Assembly (NCBI RefSeq): GCF_025371035.1
Contig: NZ_JANZXB010000004.1
Span: 269,265-333,264, forward strand
Source of the DNA: Sphingomonas sp. LC-1
GTDB taxonomy: Bacteria > Pseudomonadota > Alphaproteobacteria > Sphingomonadales > Sphingomonadaceae
Reading direction: 5' to 3'
Length of the DNA: 64,000 bases
Made by a program: the position numbers and the translations under genes. The notes beneath the pieces were generated by a model. It did not search any database. It saw only the letters and a program-made list of their open reading frames with translations, and was not told the origin of the DNA. Each line of letters begins with the position of its first letter. Position 1 is the stretch's first letter. Shown here in pieces: positions 16,586-24,153 of this stretch.

Positions 16586-17740
16586 TCAGGCCTTGGCGGT
16601 GGCGTAGGCCCAGTCGAGCCAGGGGCCGAGCGCCTCGATATCGGCGGTCTCGACCGTGGCGCCGCACCAGATACGCAGGCCCGCGGGCGCGTCGCGGTAA
16701 CCCGCCACGTCATAGGCGGCCCCTTCGGCCTCCAGCAGCGCGGCCATCTTCTTGATGACCGCCTCGTCCGCGCCCTCGACCGTCAGGCAGACGCTGGTGG
16801 TCGAGCGGATCGCCGGATCGGCCGCGAGATGGCCCAGCCAGTCGCGCTCTTCGACGATCTTGTTCAACGCCGCCGCATTGGTGTCCGAACGCTTGACCAG
16901 CGCCTCCGCGCCGCCCAGCGCCTTGCCCCATTCGAGCGCGAAGATCGCGTCTTCGACGGCCAGCATCGACGGCGTGTTGATCGTCTCGCCCTTGAACACG
17001 CCCTCGGTCAGCTTGCCCTTCGACACCAGGCGGAACACCTTGGGCAGCGGCCAGGCGGGGGTGTAGGTTTCGAGGCGCTCGACCGCGCGGGGGCCCAGGA
17101 TCAGGACGCCGTGCGCGCCCTCGCCGCCCAGCACCTTCTGCCACGAGAAGGTCGCGACATCGATCTTGTCCCAGGGCAGGTCATAGGCGAACACCGCGCT
17201 GGTCGCGTCGGCGAAGGACAGGCCCTCGCGGTCGTCGGCGATCCAGTCGCCATTGGGCACGCGCACGCCCGAAGTGGTGCCGTTCCAAGTGAAGAGCACG
17301 TCGTTCGACCAGTCGACCGCGTTCAGATCGGCGATCTGGCCGTAATCGGCGCGCAGGACGGTGGGATCGAGCTTCAACTGCTTGACCGCGTCGGTCACCC
17401 AACCCTCGCCGAAGCTTTCCCAGGCCAGGGTGGTGACGGGGCGCGCGCCCAGCATGGTCCACATCGCCATCTCGAACGCGCCGGTGTCGGAGCCGGGGAC
17501 GATGCCGATGCGGTGGGTGTCGGGGAGCTTGAGCAGCTCGCGCATCAGGTCGATGCAATATTGCAGCCGCTGCTTGCCCAGCTTCGAGCGATGCGAACGG
17601 CCGAGGCTGTCCGTCGCGAACTTGGCCGCTTCCCAACCGGGAGGCTTGGCGCAGGGACCGCTGGAGAAATAAGGGCGCGCCGGTTTTGTGGCGGGCTTCG
17701 CGGGCGCAAGAGTGGCGTCAGCGGCAATCGTATCAGTCAT
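16586..17740 (-). CDS. serC: Phosphoserine aminotransferase
   Basis: PLP-dependent transamination of 3-phosphohydroxypyruvate with glutamate to give phosphoserine, step two of serine synthesis; homologues also serve pyridoxal phosphate synthesis. The 384-residue protein shows FSSGPCAKPPGW, LGRSHRSKLGKQRL, VPGSDTGAFEMAMW and the PLP-lysine motif FSWQKVLGGEGAHG. This is the branch of SerC found in alphaproteobacteria and archaea. The ATG lies 5-10 bases after a GAGGAGAG ribosome site that is itself inside a small hairpin. First gene of the serC-serA unit. Confidence 0.95.
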   Translation of the reverse strand: MTDTIAADATLAPAKPATKPARPYFSSGPCAKPPGWEAAKFATDSLGRSHRSKLGKQRLQYCIDLMRELLKLPDTHRIGIVPGSDTGAFEMAMWTMLGARPVTTLAWESFGEGWVTDAVKQLKLDPTVLRADYGQIADLNAVDWSNDVLFTWNGTTSGVRVPNGDWIADDREGLSFADATSAVFAYDLPWDKIDVATFSWQKVLGGEGAHGVLILGPRAVERLETYTPAWPLPKVFRLVSKGKLTEGVFKGETINTPSMLAVEDAIFALEWGKALGGAEALVKRSDTNAAALNKIVEERDWLGHLAADPAIRSTTSVCLTVEGADEAVIKKMAALLEAEGAAYDVAGYRDAPAGLRIWCGATVETADIEALGPWLDWAYATAKA

Positions 17741-17815
17741 TTAAGACTCTCCTCACAGAGAGCACGCGCGGCGTTGGGACCGCGTGGCCCGTCGACGGCC
17801 CTAGCGATGTCGATC
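17741..17815 (-). promoter_or_regulatory. Structured serC leader, candidate serC RNA motif
   Basis: The roughly 75 bases before serC can fold, on the minus strand, into a stem CACGCGG / CCGCGCGTG-type hairpin and a ribosome-site hairpin CTCTC-tgtgag-GAGAG whose 3' arm is the Shine-Dalgarno sequence. Conserved structured leaders named the serC motif are known upstream of serC in Alphaproteobacteria. I infer, without alignment, that this is a member. The ligand or mechanism is not known. Confidence 0.45.
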
Positions 17816-17868
17816 GAAGATGACAACCACAATCGCGATGGCGCAATATTGCGTCCGAGTAACGACCG

Positions 17869-18546
17869 ATGGGGGAATTTCGAGTGCTCAAGGACCCGGA
17901 CCGTTCGACCCGATGGACACTCGCGCTGACCTGTCTTTGGCTGCTCGGCAGCTTGGGCCAGACGACATTATATCTGTGGCGGATCAGCGTTCTACATAGC
18001 GCGGCCATCACACCGGAAGCCGTGGATCGGGTGATCGAGGGGCAAGTATCGACCCTTGATCTGTTTGCCCTGCTCACCCTGTTCTACCATCTCGTCTTCT
18101 TTCGCTGGGTCTATATCGTCAATCGCAACGCCCAACAGTGGAACTCGGCGATGACGATCAGCCCGGGCTGGAATGTCGGATGGTTTTTCATGCCGATCGC
18201 AGCCCTCTGGAAACCGTTCGAGGGGATTCGGGAAACGCGCGGCGTCACCATTGCTCCAGAGGCTCCCGCTTGGGTCTCCGTTCCGATCTGGTTGAAGCTG
18301 TGGTGGGGCTTATGGATCGCAGCGGCGATCTACGGCAACATGACGGTACTCTTCCTCGCGGCGTCGGAGACTTCCGACCAATGGATTTCGATGTCAGGCG
18401 CGAATGTGGCACGAATTGCGATCGACGTGCCGCTGGCGGTGCTGACCTGTCAATTGCTGACCGACATCTCAACGCTGCAAAGCCAGCGGATCGCCGCCGC
18501 AGAGCGTGCCGCCGTGGCGGGAGGCACGCCGCCCGCGCAGCGATGA
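17869..18546 (+). CDS. DUF4328 integral membrane protein
   Basis: A 225-residue protein with about four hydrophobic segments (near 18-38, 62-82, 102-120 and 140-165). It carries the DUF4328 signature MTISPGWNVGWFFMPIAALW followed by KPFEGIRETRG, which is how the family is recognised. Function is unknown. An alternative start is a GTG five codons in (VLKDPDRS). It is divergent from serC, sharing the intergenic promoter region, and precedes the DUF2975/HTH pair. Base composition falls slightly here. Confidence 0.8.
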   Translation: MGEFRVLKDPDRSTRWTLALTCLWLLGSLGQTTLYLWRISVLHSAAITPEAVDRVIEGQVSTLDLFALLTLFYHLVFFRWVYIVNRNAQQWNSAMTISPGWNVGWFFMPIAALWKPFEGIRETRGVTIAPEAPAWVSVPIWLKLWWGLWIAAAIYGNMTVLFLAASETSDQWISMSGANVARIAIDVPLAVLTCQLLTDISTLQSQRIAAAERAAVAGGTPPAQR

Positions 18547-18584
18547 ACACGCGCAGTACATATCGATTTTCGATATTGCTCTTG

Positions 18585-18618
18585 ATTGATAATCAATACC
18601 TCCTTATTGAATAACAAT
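18585..18618 (+). promoter_or_regulatory. Two operator-like 13-bp palindromes upstream of the DUF2975 gene
   Basis: Site 1 is ATTGAT-A-ATCAAT (18585-18597), a perfect 6-1-6 palindrome. Site 2 is ATTG-AATAA-CAAT (18606-18618), of the same length and with the same outer half-sites. Their centres are 21 bp apart, two helical turns, in an AT-rich island directly before the ribosome site AGGAGG (18631-18636). The HTH protein encoded second in the operon is the obvious candidate ligand; this is inference. Confidence 0.5.
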
Positions 18619-18646
18619 ACTAATATGACAAGGAGGACCATTCGGC

Positions 18647-19153
18647 ATGACACGCTTCGCCAGTCACATCAGCACCTTGCTGTACGCCGCGCTGCTCGCC
18701 ATTCTGGCGTTTGTCACGGCCGTCATCCTGGCGTCGGTCGGCGTGCTGATCGTAGATGCGATTTCGCCGGGGGCGCTGGGGGCGGTGCATGTCAATGCGC
18801 AGGCGCTCGACACTAAGACCCCCGCCGTGGTCGCCGCTGCGCTGGCGGTCATGCTGATGGTCTTGGGCCTCGCCTGGGCCGCGCTGCTGCCGCTGATCCA
18901 GATGTTGCGTAGCACGGCGGCAGGCGCGCCCTTTACCCTCGCCAACGTCAAGCGGCTCAACTGGATCGCGGGGACCATCGCGGTCGCCTATCTGCTGCAA
19001 ATCATCCTGCCCCCTATTCTGCCCTTCGAGTCGCAGGGCATGGTCAAGCCGATGGGTGTGGACGGAGTGTTCGCGGTCCTGCTGACCCTGGTGCTGGCGC
19101 AAATCTTTCGCGAGGGCGTGCGCCTGCGCGAGGATGCCGAGGGCACGATCTGA
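18647..19153 (+). CDS. DUF2975 membrane protein
   Basis: A 168-residue protein with four hydrophobic helices (about 8-35, 60-85, 108-128 and 138-155), matching the DUF2975 architecture. The polar loop LLRSTAAGAPFTLANVKRLN before helix 3 is the conserved family segment. DUF2975 genes are typically paired with a small HTH regulator, as here: the next gene starts on the last base of this stop (TGATG). Function unknown; the pair resembles a membrane sensor/partner with its own repressor. Strong AGGAGG ribosome site. Confidence 0.85.
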   Translation: MTRFASHISTLLYAALLAILAFVTAVILASVGVLIVDAISPGALGAVHVNAQALDTKTPAVVAAALAVMLMVLGLAWAALLPLIQMLRSTAAGAPFTLANVKRLNWIAGTIAVAYLLQIILPPILPFESQGMVKPMGVDGVFAVLLTLVLAQIFREGVRLREDAEGTI

Positions 19154-19374
19154 TGGCGATCCGCATCAATCTCGACCGGCTGCTGCTCGACCGGCGTATG
19201 TCGCTGACCGAGCTGGCAGAGCGGGTCGACCTGACGCTCGCCAATCTGTCGATCCTGAAGACCGGCAAGGCGCGGGCGATCCGCTTCACCACGCTGGATG
19301 CGATCTGCACCGCGCTCGGCTGCCAGCCGGGCGACATATTGGAACATGTCGCAGACACGCCTCCGCATGGCTGA
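19153..19374 (+). CDS. Small Cro/CI-type HTH regulator paired with DUF2975
   Basis: A 73-residue protein that is essentially one helix-turn-helix domain of the YozG/HTH_26 type: INLDRLLLDRRMSLTELAERV, then LANLSILKTGKARAIRF as recognition helix region, then LDAICTALGCQPGDILEHV. It starts on the last base of the DUF2975 stop codon. No effector domain is present, so control probably comes through its partner or level. Likely binds the two palindromes upstream of its own operon (inference). Confidence 0.9.
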   Translation: MAIRINLDRLLLDRRMSLTELAERVDLTLANLSILKTGKARAIRFTTLDAICTALGCQPGDILEHVADTPPHG

Positions 19375-19416
19375 TCGGGGCTGACAAAAGCGAAGCGGCG
19401 AGGAACAAGGGGGCAT

Positions 19417-20079
19417 ATGGTTCGCGTCCCCCTGTTTCTCGTCATTCCGATTCTGGGGGCTGTGCTCCTATCTGCCTGCGGCCGTCCCGACCGGCCCGTT
19501 CAGCAGGCCACGCGCCCAGAACCCTATCGCCCGCCGATCCGTGAAAGCGCACAGTGCGAGGCCGACCTTCGGCGCGAAGGGGTCGATTATCGCCGCCTGC
19601 CCGACAAGGAGCTGGGTCCCGGCTGCGGCTTGTACGGCGCGGTACAGCTGACCGATATCGGCGTGCCTGTGACCGGCGTCACGGCGATGCGATGCGGCAA
19701 TGCCCGCGCCTTTGCCGGATGGGTGCGCAACGCCGTCGCGCCCGCCGCCTGGCAGATCCTGGGCTCGCCGCTCGTCAAGGTGGAAGGCATGGGCACCTAT
19801 GCCTGTCGCAACATCGTCGGATCCACCCGGATCGGCGACCGGCGTTCGGGCCATGCGCTGGCCAATGCGGTGGATGTCGGCGGCTTCGTATTGAAGAACG
19901 GGCGGCGGATCACGCTGCTGAACGACTGGTATTCGACCGATCCGCAGATTCGGCAATTCTGGACCACCATCCGCGCCTCGGCCTGTCGGCGCTTCGGCAC
20001 GGTGTTGAGTCCCGATTACAATGCCGCCCACCGTAACCACCTGCATCTGGAAGACGACAAGGCGCATTTTTGCCGGTAG
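19417..20079 (+). CDS. Extensin-like lipoprotein, predicted zinc peptidase fold
   Basis: A 220-residue protein of the extensin-like C-terminal family (PF06904), related to the D-Ala-D-Ala metallopeptidase/VanY fold. The N-terminus is a lipoprotein signal peptide with lipobox LLSAC (Cys near residue 21). The conserved core includes SGHALANAVDVGGF and AHRNHLHLED, which supply the H...D...H zinc ligands. Predicted to be an outer- or inner-membrane-anchored cell-wall hydrolase; substrate unproven. A strong AAGGGGG ribosome site precedes the ATG. Six conserved cysteines suggest disulfides in the periplasm. Confidence 0.85.
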   Translation: MVRVPLFLVIPILGAVLLSACGRPDRPVQQATRPEPYRPPIRESAQCEADLRREGVDYRRLPDKELGPGCGLYGAVQLTDIGVPVTGVTAMRCGNARAFAGWVRNAVAPAAWQILGSPLVKVEGMGTYACRNIVGSTRIGDRRSGHALANAVDVGGFVLKNGRRITLLNDWYSTDPQIRQFWTTIRASACRRFGTVLSPDYNAAHRNHLHLEDDKAHFCR

Positions 20080-20112
20080 CGCACGCCGGGTCGATACCCT
20101 ACATCACCCAAA

Positions 20113-21000
20113 ATGACCGATAAGACCCAAGTACCGAACCGCGTCTTCCCCAATGCCAGCCAGGACGCCGAAAGCGCCAAGACGATCGTCTCGACGCCCC
20201 AGACCGAAAGCCCGGCCTATACGCTGGCCTTTCAGGATATGGATTTCCTGCTGCGCGAAGACCTTCGCCCCGTTCGTTTCCAGCTGGAATTGCTGAAGGC
20301 GCAGCTGCTACTCGAAGAGGCCAAGATCGCCTCGACCTTCGTCTTCTATGGCTCGGCGCGCATTCCGGAGCCCGCCAAGGCCAAGGCGATGCTCGATCTG
20401 GCGCATGACGACAAGTCGCGCAAGATCGCCGAGAATCTCGTCGCCAAGAGCAAATATTACGACATCGCACGCGAGCTGGCGCAGATCACCAGCCGCCTGC
20501 CGCGCGACGACCGTGGCATGCGGCAATTCGTGGTCTGCTCGGGCGGGGGCCCGTCGATCATGGAGGCGGCCAATCGTGGCGCGCATGACGTCGGCGCCGA
20601 GTCGGTGGGCCTGAACATCGTCCTGCCGCACGAGCAGGCGCCCAACCCTTACGTCACGCCGTCGCTGTCGCTCCAGTTCCACTATTTTGCGCTGCGCAAG
20701 ATGCACTTCCTGCTCCACGCGCGCGCGCTGGCGGCCTTTCCGGGCGGGTTCGGGACGTTCGACGAGCTGTTCGAGCTGCTGACGCTGATCCAGACCGGCA
20801 AGATCCAACCTATTCCCGTGCTGCTGTTCGGCCGGGCCTTTTGGGAGCGCGTCGTCAATTTCGAGGCGCTGGTCGAGGAGGGCGTGGTGTCCGAGCGCGA
20901 CCTGGGCATCTTCACCTATGTCGAAACCGCCGAGGAAGCGTGGGACGTCGTGCGCAACTTCTATGAGGAACGCGCCCGCAAGGAAGACGAGCGGGGGTAA
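20113..21000 (+). CDS. LOG-family (TIGR00730) nucleotide 5'-monophosphate phosphoribohydrolase-like protein
   Basis: A 295-residue Rossmann-fold protein of the LOG / former lysine-decarboxylase-like family. Characterised members hydrolyse cytokinin riboside monophosphates or AMP-type nucleotides. The family signature is complete: VFYGSARIPEP, VVCSGGGPSIMEAANRGA, and the catalytic PGGFGTFDELFELLTLIQTGK. It is about 100 residues longer than the short LOG proteins because of an N-terminal extension (1-80), a form common in alphaproteobacteria. Substrate in this organism unknown. Monocistronic, ending in a strong terminator. Confidence 0.88.
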   Translation: MTDKTQVPNRVFPNASQDAESAKTIVSTPQTESPAYTLAFQDMDFLLREDLRPVRFQLELLKAQLLLEEAKIASTFVFYGSARIPEPAKAKAMLDLAHDDKSRKIAENLVAKSKYYDIARELAQITSRLPRDDRGMRQFVVCSGGGPSIMEAANRGAHDVGAESVGLNIVLPHEQAPNPYVTPSLSLQFHYFALRKMHFLLHARALAAFPGGFGTFDELFELLTLIQTGKIQPIPVLLFGRAFWERVVNFEALVEEGVVSERDLGIFTYVETAEEAWDVVRNFYEERARKEDERG

Positions 21001-21025
21001 TTCGCTCCGTCGGTTAAGGCGTTTG

Positions 21026-21063
21026 CAAAGCCCGTCTCCCATCGGAGGCGGGCTTTGTTTTTG
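21026..21063 (+). terminator. Intrinsic terminator of the LOG-family gene
   Basis: Stem CAAAGCCCG (21026-21034) / CGGGCTTTG (21049-21057), extended by CTCC/GGAG inside, followed by TTTTT with one interruption. 26 bases after the stop. Confidence 0.9.
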
Positions 21064-21219
21064 GATATGTCAGTGAACATGCGGCGAGGCGACGGCTTTC
21101 GTCCAAAAGTAGATATCAAGCGGCGAAGGAGCCACTCCTCACGACGAAATGCTCATGACAGTTTACCTGCACGCCCTGTCCACATCGCACATCGCCGGGA
21201 TCTGCAATTCACGGCTTTC

Positions 21220-21834
21220 TTATTTCGGTATTTCGAATCCTACACTCTGCGTTCGCACAACCCTGTGAGCGACCCCATTTGGGTCACGCGCTGGAGCAAA
21301 TGTATAACGCCCAGGCATCGCACGGCACGCTGCAGCGTCAAGCGATGGCACCCCGCTAGTAATGTCCACTTCGCATTGAACGATCTTGCCTGCTTCATCC
21401 ACAATGTAACGCAGGCGTACGCCGGCCGACCTTAGTCCGTTCGGGAGGCGGGCAACTTCAAGGGTGACGTCAGGGGGGAGAGGAGAGGAGCGGCGCTCCT
21501 GCAGACGCCATTGGGCTCGGAAGCTGTAGATGCCTGGCATGGAGCGTCCGTCCGAAGATCGTGCCGCCACAAACTTCCCCTTCTGCATCGCTGCTGCGCA
21601 CGTTTGACTGTCCAAAAGGTCAGAACCGCTGCTCACAACAATGTAGCACGCCCTCTGCTTACCAAGCTCGTCGACGTAGATGTCAGCTTGAACGAGCCCC
21701 TGTTCTTCGAGGGCAAGAGATCGGGCCAAGTAGTTGTTCGAATTCAACCAGTCATTAACGTTGAGTGCCTCGACAGGAGTAAAGCTTCCCGCCGTTGCCG
21801 TCGCGAGAGCCAAAACCATAGTCGCAAACAGCAT
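21220..21834 (-). CDS. Secreted protein with two TonB C-terminal-like repeats
   Basis: A 204-residue protein with signal peptide (MLFATMVLALATATAGS...) and two repeated modules: GLVQADIYVDELGKQRACYI...SSGSDLLDSQTC (about 40-85) and AGVRLRYIVDEAGKIVQCEV...SGVPSLDAAAC (about 145-185). Each has the DxxGxxxxC...LDxxxC pattern of TonB_C-type domains common in sphingomonads. It lacks the proline-rich linker and transmembrane anchor of a working TonB, so an energy-transducing role is unlikely. The ATG at 21834 has a GGGAGAGGG ribosome site; a longer frame to 21921 exists. Codon usage is less GC-biased than neighbouring genes, suggesting later acquisition. Confidence 0.7.
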   Translation of the reverse strand: MLFATMVLALATATAGSFTPVEALNVNDWLNSNNYLARSLALEEQGLVQADIYVDELGKQRACYIVVSSGSDLLDSQTCAAAMQKGKFVAARSSDGRSMPGIYSFRAQWRLQERRSSPLPPDVTLEVARLPNGLRSAGVRLRYIVDEAGKIVQCEVDITSGVPSLDAAACRAMPGRYTFAPARDPNGVAHRVVRTQSVGFEIPK

Positions 21835-22013
21835 CCCTCTCCCTCGCCCCCTGCCCCTATTATTTGATACTAACACGATGGTCGGCAGCGGAGAAACCCC
21901 CGTCGCGACCAACCGGAGCATCCCGTTTCACTGATGGCGATACCGGTTGCGGTGGTAACGGTACCCGCGTCAGCTTCCGCCTGAGTGACATCGAAGGCCA
22001 CGGACGCACCCCA

Positions 22014-22050
22014 AAGAAAAAGGGCCGGACGTTTCCGCCCGGCCCCTTTC
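22014..22050 (-). terminator. Intrinsic terminator of typA
   Basis: On the minus strand, GGGCCGGGCG-gaaa-CGTCCGGCCC (a 10-bp stem with one G-T pair and a GAAA tetraloop, 22045-22022), then TTTTTCTTT. About 20 bases after the typA stop. Confidence 0.9.
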
Positions 22051-22066
22051 CGATAGGCTAGCCTGA

Positions 22067-23908
22067 TTACGCCGCCTTCGACCGCGCGGCGCGCTTGCGC
22101 TCGTTGGGATCGAGGAAGCGCTTGCGCAGACGGATCGACTTCGGGGTCACTTCGACCATTTCATCGTCGTCGATATAGGCGATGGCCTGTTCCAGCGTCA
22201 TCTTCTTCGGCGGGGTCAGGCGGATGGCATCATCCTTGCCGCCCGACGCGCGGAAGTTGGTCAGCTGCTTCGCCTTCATCGGGTTGACCTCGAGGTCATC
22301 CGTCTTGGCGTTCTCGCCGATGATCATGCCTTCGTACAGCGCTTCGCCATGGCCGACGAACAGGATGCCGCGCTCTTCGAGCGGACCCAGGGCATAGCCC
22401 TGCGCTTCGCCCGCGCCGTTCGAGATCAGGACGCCGTTCTTGCGGCCCTCGATCTTGCCCTTGTGGGGGCCGTACTTCTCGAACAGGCGGTTCATGATGC
22501 CGGTGCCGCGCGTGTCCGACAGGAACTCGCCGTGATAACCGATCATGCCGCGCGACGGCGCGGAGAAGGTGATGCGGGTCTTGCCGCCGCCCGAGGGACG
22601 CATGTCGGTCATCTCGGCCTTGCGCAGGTTCATCTTCTCGACGACCGTGCCCGAATATTCCTCGTCCACGTCGATGATGACGGTTTCGTACGGCTCGGTC
22701 TTCTTGCCGTCCTCGTCCTCGCCGAACAGCACGCGCGGGCGGCTGATGCCCAGCTCGAAGCCTTCGCGGCGCATCGTCTCGATCAGAACGCCCAGCTGGA
22801 GTTCGCCGCGACCGGCAACCTCGAAGCTGTCACGATCGTCGCTCTCGGTGACCTTCACCGCGACGTTCGATTCCGCTTCGCGCATCAGGCGGTCGCGGAT
22901 CATGCGGCTGGTGACCTTGGTGCCCTCACGGCCTGCCATCGGCGAGTCGTTGACCGCGAAGCGCATCGACAGCGTCGGCGGATCGATCGGCTGCGCCTGA
23001 AGCGGCTCGGACACGCTGGTGTCGGCGATGGTGTTCGCCACGGTGGCGACGGCCAGACCGGCCAGCGAGATGATGTCGCCCGCCTTGGCTTCGTCCACCG
23101 GCACGCGGTCCAGGCCGCGGAACGACAGGATCTTCGACGCGCGGCCCGTTTCGATCACATTGCCCTCGGCGTCGAGCGCGTGGATCGCCTGGTTCAGCTT
23201 GACCGTGCCCGAATTGACGCGGCCGGTCAGGATGCGACCGAGGAAGTTGTCGCGGTCGAGCAGCGTCACCAGGAAAGTGAAGGGCACGTCCTCGACTTCC
23301 ACCTTCGGGGCGGGGACGTGGTTCACGATCGTCTCGAACATCGGGATCAGCGTGCCTTCGCGCGCGTCCATGTCGGTCGAGGCATAGCCGTTGCGACCCG
23401 AGGCGTAGAGGACGGGGAAGTCCAGCTGCTCGTCATTCGCGTCGAGCGAGACGAACAGGTCGAACACTTCGTCCAGCACTTCCTGGATACGCGCGTCGGC
23501 GCGGTCGACCTTGTTGACGACGACGATCGGCTTAAGGCCGAGCGCCAGCGCCTTGCCGGTCACGAACTTCGTCTGCGGCATCGCGCCTTCCGACGAGTCG
23601 ACCAAGAGGACGACGCCGTCGACCATCGACAGGATGCGCTCCACCTCGCCGCCGAAGTCGGCGTGGCCGGGGGTGTCGACGATGTTGATGCGGATCGACT
23701 CGTCGCTGCCCGGCGGAGTCCAGTCGACCGAGGTCGGCTTGGCGAGAATCGTGATCCCGCGCTCCTTTTCCAGGTCGTTGGAGTCCATCGCGCGCTCTTC
23801 GACGCGCTGGTTGTCGCGAAAGGTGCCCGACTGGCGGAACAGCTGATCGACCAGGGTCGTCTTGCCATGGTCGACGTGCGCGATGATCGCCACGTTGCGG
23901 AGGCTCAT
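22067..23908 (-). CDS. typA: Ribosome-associated translational GTPase TypA/BipA
   Basis: A 613-residue GTPase of the elongation-factor family that binds 70S ribosomes and supports 50S assembly and stress or low-temperature growth. Starts MSLRNVAIIAHVDHGKTTL with the G1 loop AHVDHGKT; then RGITILAKP (switch I), VDTPGHADFGGEVER (G3) and VVNKVDRADA (G4). Domains II, III, V and the BipA-specific C-terminal domain follow, ending in a lysine/arginine-rich tail (RLRKRFLDPNERKRAARSKAA). The ATG at 23908 is preferred to an upstream in-frame extension lacking family homology. Confidence 0.97.
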   Translation of the reverse strand: MSLRNVAIIAHVDHGKTTLVDQLFRQSGTFRDNQRVEERAMDSNDLEKERGITILAKPTSVDWTPPGSDESIRINIVDTPGHADFGGEVERILSMVDGVVLLVDSSEGAMPQTKFVTGKALALGLKPIVVVNKVDRADARIQEVLDEVFDLFVSLDANDEQLDFPVLYASGRNGYASTDMDAREGTLIPMFETIVNHVPAPKVEVEDVPFTFLVTLLDRDNFLGRILTGRVNSGTVKLNQAIHALDAEGNVIETGRASKILSFRGLDRVPVDEAKAGDIISLAGLAVATVANTIADTSVSEPLQAQPIDPPTLSMRFAVNDSPMAGREGTKVTSRMIRDRLMREAESNVAVKVTESDDRDSFEVAGRGELQLGVLIETMRREGFELGISRPRVLFGEDEDGKKTEPYETVIIDVDEEYSGTVVEKMNLRKAEMTDMRPSGGGKTRITFSAPSRGMIGYHGEFLSDTRGTGIMNRLFEKYGPHKGKIEGRKNGVLISNGAGEAQGYALGPLEERGILFVGHGEALYEGMIIGENAKTDDLEVNPMKAKQLTNFRASGGKDDAIRLTPPKKMTLEQAIAYIDDDEMVEVTPKSIRLRKRFLDPNERKRAARSKAA

Positions 23909-24038
23909 GCAAATTTCTCTTGTTCGGAGGGTATGTCGCCGCGGCCCATAGCCGAAAGCGGGGCAAAGCGAAAGGGCGGCGCGGATATTGCGGCGCACAA
24001 AGCTGGTTGGCGCAAAAAACGTGCGAGCCAATCCCTTG

Positions 24039-24152
24039 TTCCTCTCCCGCAAGGGAAGGGGGACCAGCGAAGCCGGTGGAGGGGTAACCCCGTTAGCGGT
24101 GACACCCCTCCGTCAGCCCTTCGGGCTGCCACCTCCCCTTCCAGGGGAGGAG
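24039..24152. repeat. Dispersed palindromic repeat, family A copy 2
   Basis: Same element as at 9385-9521: TTCCTCTCCC...GGGACCAGCGAAGCCGGTGGAGGGG on the left, ACACCCCTCCGTCAGCCC, GGGCTGCCACCTCCCCTTCCAGGGGAGGAG on the right, differing mainly in the central loop. It ends one base before the stop codon of the M16 peptidase gene and separates it from typA. Confidence 0.85.
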
Positions 24153-24153
24153 A

